From: a virus
Virus record (IMG/VR): IMGVR_UViG_3300027722_000005
Coordinates: 1 to 64,000 of that record
Strand: one strand, 5' to 3'
Length of the DNA: 64,000 nt
The notes beneath the pieces are model-generated. The model made no database searches, was not told the origin of the DNA, and saw nothing but the letters and a program-made list of their open reading frames with translations. The translations under genes and the position numbers were made by a program. This document shows, in pieces, positions 8,000 through 17,049 of the stretch (within the stretch, counting starts at the first letter, position 1; every line of letters begins with the position of its first letter).

Positions 8000-9470
8000 C
8001 CGCGTCTTTCTCACCGATGGCGGGGCGGGTCCGCACCATGCACCCGTCTACCAGGCGTACATGAAGGCCGGCGGGGCGTCCAAGAGCTACGGCGACGTGA
8101 CCAGCATCGAAGCCCCGTCTTCCATCCAGTACGACTCGTTCATCGAAATCGACACCATCAAGGGCGCGGAGGAACGCGCCACCATGGACCTGATGTCCCG
8201 CTACCTGATGGACCTGGCGTCCGAGATGCTGCGCATCGCGGAGCTGGGCTGCGGTGTGGACATCCAGATTCACTTTGGCGCGTGTACGGACCCCACGGCG
8301 TTCAACACCTTCAAGAAGTCCTTTGTCATGGAGAACGCCTACTTCTCCAACTGGAGCACCGACGACCTGGGGGCCATCGAGTCGGGGGACCGCAACCCCG
8401 TCATGGAAACCGGCTCGATCTCGGCCAAGATCATCTACGAGATCCTGCAACTGTCCGTCCTGGAAGTGGCCGGCTCCATCGTGACCAACGAGGTCGTGGA
8501 CGTGACCATCTGCGACCAGGTGGCCTGCGGCGAGTGCGACGAAACCTCGACCGGCTGCCAGCACATCTACGCCATCACCACGGCGGCGGGTGGCTCGCCG
8601 GGCACGGCGGCGGACATCGTGCATACCATCGACGGTGCCAACTGGTACGCCGACGACATCGACTCCCTGGGGGCCGCAGAGGCACCCAACGCCGTCGCCT
8701 GCCTGGGCGATTACGTGGTCGTCGTGTCCAACGACTCGGGCTCGGCCCACTACGCCCTCAAGGACGAAGTGGACGACGTGGACTTTGACGAGGACTGGAC
8801 CGAGATCGCCACGGGCTTCGTCGGCGCGCCCAACGACGAATACCGCGCCATCGGCGGGCGGTATCTGTACGTCGTGGGCGACTCGGGGTACGTCTACCGC
8901 ACCGACGACATCACGGCGGGCGTGACCGTCCTCGATGCCGGCGTGGCGACGGTCGAGCACCTGAACGCCGTCCACATGCTGTCGGACACCTTTGGCGTGG
9001 CCGTGGGCAACAACGGGGCCATCGTCTACACCGAGGACGGCCTGGCCTGGGGCGAGCCGTCCACTAGCCCCGCGGGCGTCGGCACGCACTTCTCCTGCGT
9101 CTGGGTCGTGAGCGAAACCGTCTGGTTCGTCGGCACGACCGCCGGGACGCTGTACTACACCAAGGACAAGGCCGCCAACTGGACGGTCAAGGGCTTCCCC
9201 GGCTCGGGCGCGGGTGCGGTCCACGACATCTTCTTCTCCTCGACCGCCGTGGGCTACCTGGCCCACGCCACGGCTACCCCGGCGGGGCGGATTCTCCGCA
9301 CCTACGACGGCGGCTACTCGTGGAACATCCTGCCCGAAGGGACCGGCACCATCCCGGCCAACGACCGCATCAACGCGGTGGTGGGCTGCATCTTCGACGT
9401 GAACTTTGTCGTGGGTGTGGGCCTGGCCGACAACGCCGTGGATGGCATCATCGTCAAGGGCTCCGACTAG
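7971..9470 (+). CDS. Tail tube-like protein fused to a C-terminal beta-propeller
   Basis: 499 aa, started at the ATG 5 nt after ACAGGGAGG. Residues 1-175 look like a major tail protein (IEAPSSIQYDSFIEIDTI, then helices and ENAYFSNWSTDDLG). Residues about 190-495 are repeats of strand, turn, strand with Asp-box/YCF48-like motifs (HTIDGANWYADD, YTEDGLAWGE, YTKDKAANWTVKGF, TYDGGYSWNIL). That gives roughly six blades of a propeller that would decorate the tail surface. Tail proteins often carry Ig-like add-ons, but a full propeller is unusual. Identification as tail tube rests on position before the chaperone and tape measure. Confidence 0.72.
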   Translation: MTQAAKTGYSRVFLTDGGAGPHHAPVYQAYMKAGGASKSYGDVTSIEAPSSIQYDSFIEIDTIKGAEERATMDLMSRYLMDLASEMLRIAELGCGVDIQIHFGACTDPTAFNTFKKSFVMENAYFSNWSTDDLGAIESGDRNPVMETGSISAKIIYEILQLSVLEVAGSIVTNEVVDVTICDQVACGECDETSTGCQHIYAITTAAGGSPGTAADIVHTIDGANWYADDIDSLGAAEAPNAVACLGDYVVVVSNDSGSAHYALKDEVDDVDFDEDWTEIATGFVGAPNDEYRAIGGRYLYVVGDSGYVYRTDDITAGVTVLDAGVATVEHLNAVHMLSDTFGVAVGNNGAIVYTEDGLAWGEPSTSPAGVGTHFSCVWVVSETVWFVGTTAGTLYYTKDKAANWTVKGFPGSGAGAVHDIFFSSTAVGYLAHATATPAGRILRTYDGGYSWNILPEGTGTIPANDRINAVVGCIFDVNFVVGVGLADNAVDGIIVKGSD

Positions 9471-9494
9471 GGGCCATAGGAAAGGAGGACGCAA

Positions 9495-10094
9495 ATGGCT
9501 GATGCACGGGTAAAAGACCGGGCAAAACAACTGGCACGGGGACAGGGTGACGAAACCGAAGTCACCCTGTCCACCGGCGTTCGCGTGCGCCTGCACTCTG
9601 TCTCGGGCTCTCTGGTGGAGGACGTGAAGGACGCGATTCCCTTCCCGAAAGTCCCCGTGGTCTTTATCAAGGAGAAGGAGCGGGAAGAGGAAAACCCGTC
9701 CGACCCGGGCTACCTGGCGGCCTACGAGGAAGTGCGGAACAAGCGGGGCAATGCCGTGCTGGACGCGCTGCTCCTCTTTGGCCTGGAGTTGCTGGACGGC
9801 GTGCCCGAGGGCGACTGGCTCAAGAAGCTAAAGTTCTTGGAGCGCAAGGGGCTTCTGGACCTGTCGGGCTTTGACCTGGAGGACGACTTCGACCGGGAGT
9901 ACCTGTACAAGCGGCACGTCGCCGTTGCCGGGGCCGACCTCCAGACCATCTCCCCGCTGCAATCGCTGCGGCCCGAGGAGGTGGCCCGCGCCCGCCGTTC
10001 CTTTCTGGGCGACGCGCCACGGGGAGCCGATAGAGGACTACGGGCTGAAGCACTCGATCCAGACGGGGATCGAGATGAGCCCGCTGCTGGCTGA
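9495..10094 (+). CDS. Tail assembly chaperone, upstream product
   Basis: 199 aa with AAAGGAGG ahead of the ATG. The gene lies between the tail tube and the tape measure, where siphophages encode two chaperones (lambda G/GT type). Sequence is charged and helical (VVFIKEKEREEENPS, LERKGLLDLSGFDLEDDFDREY). From about codon 170 the reading frame deteriorates to an Arg/Asp-rich tail, while the next frame becomes protein-like. A programmed frameshift into 10,075-10,260 is therefore likely. Confidence 0.75.
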   Translation: MADARVKDRAKQLARGQGDETEVTLSTGVRVRLHSVSGSLVEDVKDAIPFPKVPVVFIKEKEREEENPSDPGYLAAYEEVRNKRGNAVLDALLLFGLELLDGVPEGDWLKKLKFLERKGLLDLSGFDLEDDFDREYLYKRHVAVAGADLQTISPLQSLRPEEVARARRSFLGDAPRGADRGLRAEALDPDGDRDEPAAG

Positions 10095-10260
10095 GTGGGA
10101 AGCGGCCCACGCGGCGAACCTGGACCTCTACAAGTGGGACCAGGGCGAGTACCCGACGGCCTTCATGGCGCGGGTGCTGGCCTGGTTCTCGCGCCATAGG
10201 GAGCTGGAGATGCACCGGGACGATGCCGTGGCAAGGGCCATGGAGCGGAAGGGCAAATAG
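10075..10260 (+). CDS. Tail assembly chaperone, downstream (frameshift) part
   Basis: The frame is open from upstream of 10,000 and reads EPIEDYGLKHSIQTG, LLAEWEAAHAANLDLYKW, FMARVLAWFSRHRELEMHRD. An ATG at 10,075 lacks a convincing ribosome site, so expression as the extension of the preceding gene by a +1 (or -2) shift near 10,003-10,022 is preferred. The tape measure ATG follows the TAG with no gap. Coordinates given are the independent-start version; the joined product would be about 255 aa. Confidence 0.6.
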   Translation: MSPLLAEWEAAHAANLDLYKWDQGEYPTAFMARVLAWFSRHRELEMHRDDAVARAMERKGK

Positions 10261-13200
10261 ATGGCGCTGAAACAATCCGGCGTGCAGCTCGTCGCCGAGG
10301 GCTCGCAAGAGTTCGTCGTCAACGTCAATAAGGCCAACGAGGCCCTGGCTCAATTCCAGAAGCAGGTGGAGAGCACCGCGTCCGCGTCTGCCCAGATGGG
10401 CACGGCGGGCATGGACAAGTTCGCCGGCTCCTTCTACGATGCCACCAGCAAGTTGACCGAGCGGGCACAGGACATCAAGCAAACCGTCGAGGCCATGCGC
10501 ATCAAGGCGCCCCAACTGGACGAGGCCAGTTGGAACAAGATTGCCGAGCGCATGGCCGTGCGGCCCATCGGGGACTGGGGCGGCTTCGCCGATGAGTTCA
10601 AGCGCGTCGCCGCCGAAGTCGTGGCCGAACAGAGGAAGATGGGCGACGAGGCCGAAGCCCTGGCGGATAGGTACAAGCAGGCCACCAAGGAGATGCAGCC
10701 CTTCGGCCAGGCGCTTCTCGCCATCGGCGCGGCGGGCACGAGCGCGGCCCTGGCAACGTCCCTCGTCGCCAGCCGCATCGAGGAGCTTGAAACCATCCTC
10801 GAAGTGACGCGCGTCAACGCCGTAAACATGGCCGAGGCCGAGCTGGACTGGACCAAGGCATCGCAGCTTTCGACCCAGGCCGTGCAAGAAGAAGTCCAGG
10901 CCGTGCGCGACATGCACCTGGCGGGCACCGTCGCCAACCAGATGGTGGCCCAGCTCATCCGCTACAACCTGGACTGGTCGCGGGCCAGCGAAATGGCACG
11001 GCTGGCCCAGGACGCCGCCGTGTTCGCCATGCAGGACTCGACCAAGGCGGCCGAGGGGCTGATCAACGGCATCATCACCCTCCAGCCCCGCGTGTTGAGA
11101 ACCTACGGCCTGCTCATCAACCTGGATGTGGCCTACGAGAAGTACGCCCTGGCCAACAACGTCGCCGCCGAGTCGCTGACCGTCGCCGAGCGGCAGGCGG
11201 CCGCCTTCAACGAAGTGCTGGCCCAGGCGCCCCAGATTGCGGGTGCTTACGAGGCGGCCATGGGCACCGGGGCCAAGCAGATCCGGTCTTTCAAGACCGA
11301 CATCATCAACTTTTCGGAAGCCTACGGTGAAGCGTTCACGCCTACCCTGGATGCCGGCGTGGGCAAGGTGAGGGAGCTGATCAACGTCTTTGCCGACTTC
11401 TCCGAACCGGCACGGGCAGGCATTGCCACGACCGTCACCGCCGCGTCCGCCTTCGCTGCCCTGTCCGGCGGCGCCATTACCCTCGCGGCCAAATTGCCGA
11501 CGCTCACAAATGCCATGACCGCCTTCGGGGTCGCTACGGGAATATCGACCAAGGCGCTCCTGGGCATGGGCGGGCTCATCGCCATCCTGGCGGGCGTGGC
11601 GGCGGCCGTCGCCGCCGCCGAACGGGCGCACCGGGAAGAGGCCCTGGCTATTCTAGCCGGGGCGGAAAACTACCGGGCGTACATCATCAGGTTGGACGCC
11701 GCCACATTGTCAGCCTACGCGCTGACCGAGGGGCTGTACAAACTGGTCAAGGCGCAGGAAGAAAGCAACCAGGCAGCCTTCGCCAAGGCGCTCGATGATG
11801 CCAAGGCTTCCCTGGACGGTATGAGCATCGTTCTCGAAGATACCGACGCCGACCTGGAAAAACTGTCAAGGGGCACCGCCGTCGCCATCTCGGCGCTCTC
11901 CGATATGCAACTCCGCGTGCTACAGGACAAGGACGCCGTGCTGGAGCTGGGAACCGAAATGGGCCTGACGGGCGACGAGTTGATTCGTTGGGTGAACGCC
12001 GTCATTAACTTGGCAACAGAGATGGCCATCGCCCGGGGAGAGACGAAGAACTACACGGCCTTCGAGCGCGAGCGCGCCCAGGTTCTCCGCGAGAGCATGG
12101 GGCCAACGGAAGACCTTGCCAAACAAACAATCAACCTATCCGCCCGGGAAAAAGAGGTCCGCGACAACCTGGTCAAGCTGGGCTACAGCATGAAGGAGGC
12201 CACGAACATCACCCTGGGCTTTGGCCTGGCGATCCACGAGTCCACCTACCAACTCAGCATCATGGAGGAGCAGGCGCTGAAGAACAAGTACGCCCTGGCG
12301 GGACTGGCCGATGCCGAAAAGGAGTACGACGACCGCATGAAGGAAGCCCGGTCCCGCGCCGCCGACCAGATGGTCGCCGCCGACGAGCGGGCCAACGACC
12401 AGCGGGACAGCGCCGCCCAGAAGCTGCACGACGACCTGATCGACCTGAACAAAGACTATGCCGACAAGGTAGAAGATATCCTCAAAGACCTGGCGCAAAT
12501 CGACGTGGATTTGCAGGCCGACCTCCTGGCGGCGCAGCAAGAGAACCTGGCGGAGCGGCAAGAGGCGTGGGATGACTACCAGCAGGACCTGGCCGACTCT
12601 GAGCGAGATTTCCAGCAGGACATGGCCGACCTGGCGACCGACCGCCAGCGGGACATCGAGGACGCCAACCGCGACTATGCCCAGGACCGGGCCGACGCTT
12701 TGCGCGACTTGAACCGCGACCTGGAAGACCTGGAGCGCGACCACACGGCCAACCTGCTGGAAATCGACCGCGACTATTACAAAGAGTTGGAGGAACTGGC
12801 CGAAGAGTACGGGCAGAAGCTGTCCGACATCAACGAGAAGTACGCCCAGGAACGGCAGGACATCGAGGGCAAGTATTCGACAGAGCCCGAGGAGCCGGAC
12901 TTCGACGAGCGCCGCGAGGCCCTTCAGGAGCGGATCGCGGAGCTGGAAGAACTGCGCCAGGGCGGCATGGGCGTCTACTACGACGCCGAGCTGATGCAGC
13001 TCCAGAAGCAACTGGAAGAACTCAAGGCCGAGGAATTGGCGGCCCTGGATGATCGCAAGCAGGCAGAGCTTGACGCCCTGGAGGCGTGGCTGGCCGAGGA
13101 GCAGGCCATCCGCGACACGGCCCACCAGGGAGCCCTGGCGGCGGAGCAGGCGGCCTACGAGGGCAAGCGGGCAGAGAAGCAGCAGCAGTACGAGCAAGAC

Positions 13201-13998
13201 CTTATCGATCTTGCCGAGTCGCACCGGCTGGAGTTGGAGGAGATCGACCGCAGCTACCAGCAGAAGGAAGCCGACCTGAAGGCGGCCAACGAGAGGGAGC
13301 GGGCCGAGATCCTACGCCGCTACCTGGAGAAATTGACCGACCTCGATACCCAACTGGCGGCGGAGCAGGCCAAGCTGGCGGCCGACGCGGAGAAGGACCG
13401 GCTGCGGCTGCAAGAGAAGCTGGAAGAAGAAAAGACCAACTACGCCGAACGCGAGAAGGAACTCAACGACCACTACGGCCGGCAACTGGCGGAGATTGAC
13501 GCCAGCCAGAAGAAGGAGCACGACGAAATAAAGGCGGCGCTCGACAAAGAAGAATTGATGATCATCGATGAATTGGGTGCCCAAAACCGAGCCTTTTACG
13601 ACGCCCACAAAGTGCGGCACGACGACCTATACAACGCCCTCTATGGACCCGGCGGCGAGTACGAGCTGTGGAAGAAATACTTTGACGACCTCGCGGCCCT
13701 TTCGGAAAGCGGCTCGCCCTCCAAGTGGTTCATCCGCTTTGGGCAGCAGCAGGTCCAGGGCTACAAGATCGGCGCCGACTTTGAGCCCGCCATGCAACAG
13801 ATCATGGGCCAGTTCCAGGGGATGCAGTCGGACCTGATGGGCATGGCGCCTTCCCAGCAGGTGATCGTCCCGCCGATGATGGGGGGCGCGACGACCAACA
13901 ACAGCCTGAGTGTCACGGCGCAATACAAGCACCAGAGCGAGGCGTCCCTGCGGGATGACCTGGCGCTGTACTCCATGATGATGGGCATGAGAGCATGA
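10261..13998 (+). CDS. Tape measure protein
   Basis: 1,245 aa, the longest tail gene, following the chaperone pair. The N-terminal 300 residues are helical. A hydrophobic Ala/Gly-rich stretch at about 380-455 (AAKLPTLTNAMTAFG, LGMGGLIAILAGVAAAVAAAE) gives the membrane-active segments typical of tape measures. Residues about 690-1,150 are an unbroken, highly charged coiled coil with short repeats of ADLxxDRQRDIEDANRDY type. It sets tail length and is ejected with the DNA. Long minus-strand open frames opposite it are antisense artefacts. Confidence 0.93.
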   Translation: MALKQSGVQLVAEGSQEFVVNVNKANEALAQFQKQVESTASASAQMGTAGMDKFAGSFYDATSKLTERAQDIKQTVEAMRIKAPQLDEASWNKIAERMAVRPIGDWGGFADEFKRVAAEVVAEQRKMGDEAEALADRYKQATKEMQPFGQALLAIGAAGTSAALATSLVASRIEELETILEVTRVNAVNMAEAELDWTKASQLSTQAVQEEVQAVRDMHLAGTVANQMVAQLIRYNLDWSRASEMARLAQDAAVFAMQDSTKAAEGLINGIITLQPRVLRTYGLLINLDVAYEKYALANNVAAESLTVAERQAAAFNEVLAQAPQIAGAYEAAMGTGAKQIRSFKTDIINFSEAYGEAFTPTLDAGVGKVRELINVFADFSEPARAGIATTVTAASAFAALSGGAITLAAKLPTLTNAMTAFGVATGISTKALLGMGGLIAILAGVAAAVAAAERAHREEALAILAGAENYRAYIIRLDAATLSAYALTEGLYKLVKAQEESNQAAFAKALDDAKASLDGMSIVLEDTDADLEKLSRGTAVAISALSDMQLRVLQDKDAVLELGTEMGLTGDELIRWVNAVINLATEMAIARGETKNYTAFERERAQVLRESMGPTEDLAKQTINLSAREKEVRDNLVKLGYSMKEATNITLGFGLAIHESTYQLSIMEEQALKNKYALAGLADAEKEYDDRMKEARSRAADQMVAADERANDQRDSAAQKLHDDLIDLNKDYADKVEDILKDLAQIDVDLQADLLAAQQENLAERQEAWDDYQQDLADSERDFQQDMADLATDRQRDIEDANRDYAQDRADALRDLNRDLEDLERDHTANLLEIDRDYYKELEELAEEYGQKLSDINEKYAQERQDIEGKYSTEPEEPDFDERREALQERIAELEELRQGGMGVYYDAELMQLQKQLEELKAEELAALDDRKQAELDALEAWLAEEQAIRDTAHQGALAAEQAAYEGKRAEKQQQYEQDLIDLAESHRLELEEIDRSYQQKEADLKAANERERAEILRRYLEKLTDLDTQLAAEQAKLAADAEKDRLRLQEKLEEEKTNYAEREKELNDHYGRQLAEIDASQKKEHDEIKAALDKEELMIIDELGAQNRAFYDAHKVRHDDLYNALYGPGGEYELWKKYFDDLAALSESGSPSKWFIRFGQQQVQGYKIGADFEPAMQQIMGQFQGMQSDLMGMAPSQQVIVPPMMGGATTNNSLSVTAQYKHQSEASLRDDLALYSMMMGMRA

Positions 13999-14909
13999 AA
14001 CCCTTTCCCGAGTTGGAGTTGGAATCCGCCGGCGGCACCGTCTACCCCCTGGTGATGCCGTACCGGCAGGCGACGGAATGGTCGGGGCTGGGCCTGCCGC
14101 CCATCCGCCACTGGACGACGCGGGCGCCCTTCCAGACAGGCGAATCCCACTGGGGCTACGCCATCGGCCCGCGGGTGATCAACGTCGTCCTATACACCAA
14201 GGGCTGCGACCGGGCGGATATGTACGCCAAGACGCGGGCCAACACCCTGATGCTGAGTCCGACGAACGGGCCGCACAAGCTGCGACTGATCACGCCGGAC
14301 CTCAAGCAGTACGAGCTGCACAACGTCTGGGTCACAGGCGGCTACGAGCTTTCGACGCAGGACCAGCGGTCGCCCCGGCGGCAGAGCGGGGCAGTGCAGT
14401 TGACGGCCTACGACCCCATCTGGAAGTGGGCCAATAGCCCCCTGGGCGTGGGGGAGACGCGGGACGCGAGCGGGCGGACGTGCATGGCGACGGACGCCTT
14501 TGTGACGGCCAATACCCTGGTCCTGCCCTTTACCGGGCCGTATCTGCTCAACACCGTGACCGCTACAGCCTCCCTGACCTGCGTCAACGACGGTTCGTGG
14601 GCCGTGCGGCCGACGGTCACGATGGAGGGGCCGCTGTCAGATTGGACGCTGACCAATGCCACCACAGGCAAGGCCATGGCCTGGGATGGCTACGACATCG
14701 CCACGGGCGAGATCGTGGCCATCGACATCCCCAACAAGACCGTGACCAACGGGGCGGGCACGGACCTGACGACCTACCTATCCGGCGACTTTGGCACGTT
14801 CGCCCTGGAGCCGGGGGCCAACACAATCAATTTCTTCGGCGCGGGCAGCGTGGTGGCGGCCGTTACAACGGTCGGCATCTGCTGGTACGTGGAGTTGCTG
14901 GGACTATGA
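13995..14909 (+). CDS. Distal tail protein (Dit-like)
   Basis: 304 aa, overlapping the tape measure by ATGA. The C-terminal domain shows the Dit/siphovirus tail component pattern: RPTVTMEGPLSDWTLTNATT, then GEIVAIDIPNKTVTN, then FALEPGANTINFFG. The N-terminal half is the beta-sandwich that stacks on the last tube ring. It forms the hub onto which baseplate and fibre proteins attach. Position directly after the tape measure is canonical. Confidence 0.85.
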   Translation: MKPFPELELESAGGTVYPLVMPYRQATEWSGLGLPPIRHWTTRAPFQTGESHWGYAIGPRVINVVLYTKGCDRADMYAKTRANTLMLSPTNGPHKLRLITPDLKQYELHNVWVTGGYELSTQDQRSPRRQSGAVQLTAYDPIWKWANSPLGVGETRDASGRTCMATDAFVTANTLVLPFTGPYLLNTVTATASLTCVNDGSWAVRPTVTMEGPLSDWTLTNATTGKAMAWDGYDIATGEIVAIDIPNKTVTNGAGTDLTTYLSGDFGTFALEPGANTINFFGAGSVVAAVTTVGICWYVELLGL

Positions 14910-16033
14910 CACAAAAGAGCTTGCACTGGGATGGGGCGAGTGTGGGGGATGCCCACGCCCTGGTCGAGAATGCGACGGACGGCATCGGCTACCGGCTGGC
15001 GAACGCCGACTACGAGTCACCCTTTGTAGACCTGGCCCTGCGGATGCTGCTCAACGGCGACGAGAACCGGGGCGTGCTGCCCGGCTGGCTCAACGAGCTG
15101 GAAGTGACGGGCGTGGCGACGCCCGTCCAGGTGGACACGGGCGGGGCGGTTTGTTACGGGATGCCCTACGAGAACACGGTGGCGGTCGCGGTCGCCGTGC
15201 CCAGCCCGACGACAGACGTGCGCCAGGACCGGATAGTTCTCCGCCGCGACTGGGCAGCGCAGACGGTGCGCATCACGCGCGTCGCGGGCGCGGAGGGCGG
15301 CGGCGTCCCGGCCCTGGTGCAAAGCCCGGCCCCGGGCGGCTCGGGGGTGTACGACGTGCCCCTGGCAACCCTGGCGGTCACGACGGCTGGGGTTATCGCC
15401 GTGACCGACGACCGCGAGTTCTGCACGTTCGGCACAGCCCCGGGCACGGATGCCTTTGGCGCGATGCACATCACCGATGCCTCTGTGGACTTTATCGACC
15501 GGGATACCAGGGACAGGATCATCTTCCTGGGGGGCGGCGATTTGCAACCCGCCCTGACCGCCGGCAAGTGGACGATCTACGGGGGCAGCACCGTCACCCT
15601 GACCGGCACGGCTGGATGGGATGGCGGGGCCAACGAGCAGGGCTGGCAGATCACCGGCTCGGCCTACGAGGGCGCGGTGGGCTCCTTCCGCCCGCCCGCC
15701 GATTACGCCGGCGGCCCGGTGAGCATGTACGTCTGGTGGGTTTCCAACTCGGCGCTGGCCGCGACCTTTTCCGTGCGGGTCAACGTCCAGGCATATACCG
15801 AGTACGCTTCTGGCGGCTTCTCCTGGAACAACATCGCCAACTCTTCTGTCTCTATTGCCGAAACCCTGGTGGCCCACCAGGTCTACCGCACCGCCGGGCC
15901 GAGTTGGACCGATGCCCCGACGGTGTTCGCGCCAGAAGTGCTGTGGTACGTCATGGCCTATTGGAACAACCCGGCCGGTGCCGAAGACATCAACATCCTT
16001 GGCGTAGAGATACGCTATACGGGGTACGTCTAA
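14906..16033 (+). CDS. Tail fibre/baseplate protein, paralogue 1 of 3
   Basis: 375 aa, ATGA overlap with the Dit-like gene. It shares with the next two genes an N-terminal plan: SLHWDGASVGDA, about 30 residues, then GDENRGVLPGWLNELEVTG, VDTGGAVCYGMPYEN and a DRIVLRRDWAAQTVRI strand. This resembles a minor tail or receptor-binding anchor. The C-terminal 200 residues are a divergent beta domain ending LGVEIRYTGYV. Tandem copies suggest alternative receptor binding or a heterotrimeric tip. Confidence 0.75.
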   Translation: MTQKSLHWDGASVGDAHALVENATDGIGYRLANADYESPFVDLALRMLLNGDENRGVLPGWLNELEVTGVATPVQVDTGGAVCYGMPYENTVAVAVAVPSPTTDVRQDRIVLRRDWAAQTVRITRVAGAEGGGVPALVQSPAPGGSGVYDVPLATLAVTTAGVIAVTDDREFCTFGTAPGTDAFGAMHITDASVDFIDRDTRDRIIFLGGGDLQPALTAGKWTIYGGSTVTLTGTAGWDGGANEQGWQITGSAYEGAVGSFRPPADYAGGPVSMYVWWVSNSALAATFSVRVNVQAYTEYASGGFSWNNIANSSVSIAETLVAHQVYRTAGPSWTDAPTVFAPEVLWYVMAYWNNPAGAEDINILGVEIRYTGYV

Positions 16034-17046
16034 TGCCAGAGACAAGTTATCTTTGGGACAATCCCGGCACGGGCGACAGCCCCGCCGGGGGCTACGGCAA
16101 CGACGAGCTGTGCCAGGGCATCTTTCGGATGCTGTTCAACGGCACGGGCGACCAGGGTGTCCTGCGCGGCTGGCTGAACGACCTGGAAGTGACCGACGGG
16201 GGCGGGCTGGATGCCGACGTGGACACCGGGGCGGCGCTGTGCTATGGCGTCTGGTACGAGAGCGACGCCGCCGAAACCGTAGCCCTGCCCAATAACTCGA
16301 CCGTCCACGTCGTCGTGCGGGCGTCCTGGGCAACACAGACCGCCCGGCTGGCCCAGGTGGCAGCCCTGACCCAGACGCCGGGCGCGACCTACGACATCCC
16401 CCTGGCCGAAGTGACGACCGTTGGCGGGGCCATCACCGTGATCACCGACGAGCGGGACTATTGCGAGTATTCCACGGCCCTGTGGCCCTTCACCGTGGAG
16501 GCCGACAACATCCTGGCCGACGCCGTGACGCCGATCAAGCTCATCAACCAGGGCCGCTACTTTCCCCGGGGCGCGGGCTGTATCGCCCCCGACGCCACGA
16601 ACCCGGTAGTCTGGACGGCCAATACAACTCGCATCCCCTACCACGACGCCTGGGGCTTTGTCGATGCGGCCATGACCGCCGGTTGGGTGACGTTCCGCGT
16701 ACCGCCCGACTTTACCGGGGCGGGCCTGGACATTTACCTCTTCGACGGCAATATCGTGTTGACGGATAGCACGGGGGCCGTGCGCTGGGGCTACAGCGCC
16801 TGGATCGCCGCCGCGGGCGGAGTCCTGGCCAACACCGCCGCCGAGGCCACGCAGCCGGGACCAATCGGCCAGGTGGGCGTGGGCAGCACCATATACCTGG
16901 CATTCTGGAACCTCTGCACCCTGGCCGTCTCGGCGGGCGACCTGGTGCACCTCCAGATATACCGGGACACGGCCGACCTGGCGGACACCTTTGCCAGCAC
17001 CGTGCGGCTCTTTCAAATAGAGGCGCGATATACAGCGGATGGGTAG
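16033..17046 (+). CDS. Tail fibre/baseplate protein, paralogue 2 of 3
   Basis: 337 aa, start in a TAATG overlap. Same N-terminal module as its neighbours (TSYLWDNPGTGDS, GDQGVLRGWLNDLEV, VDTGAALCYGVWYES, VVVRASWATQTARLAQV) followed by TYDIPLAEV and an ITDERDYCEYST strand. The C-terminal beta domain (GFVDAAMTAGWVTFRVPPD, LFQIEARYTADG) is closer to paralogue 3 than to paralogue 1. Role is inferred from position between Dit and the hub. Confidence 0.75.
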   Translation: MPETSYLWDNPGTGDSPAGGYGNDELCQGIFRMLFNGTGDQGVLRGWLNDLEVTDGGGLDADVDTGAALCYGVWYESDAAETVALPNNSTVHVVVRASWATQTARLAQVAALTQTPGATYDIPLAEVTTVGGAITVITDERDYCEYSTALWPFTVEADNILADAVTPIKLINQGRYFPRGAGCIAPDATNPVVWTANTTRIPYHDAWGFVDAAMTAGWVTFRVPPDFTGAGLDIYLFDGNIVLTDSTGAVRWGYSAWIAAAGGVLANTAAEATQPGPIGQVGVGSTIYLAFWNLCTLAVSAGDLVHLQIYRDTADLADTFASTVRLFQIEARYTADG

Positions 17047-17049
17047 AAC

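Noticed and set aside
7830-9596. 588-codon open frame on the minus strand opposite the tail tube gene
   Set aside because: Antisense artefact; plus-strand genes have ribosome sites, overlaps and recognisable folds.
12136-13224. Minus-strand frame opposite the tape measure coiled coil
   Set aside because: The Leu/Val-rich repeats are the reverse complement of Glu/Asp/Lys-rich codons.
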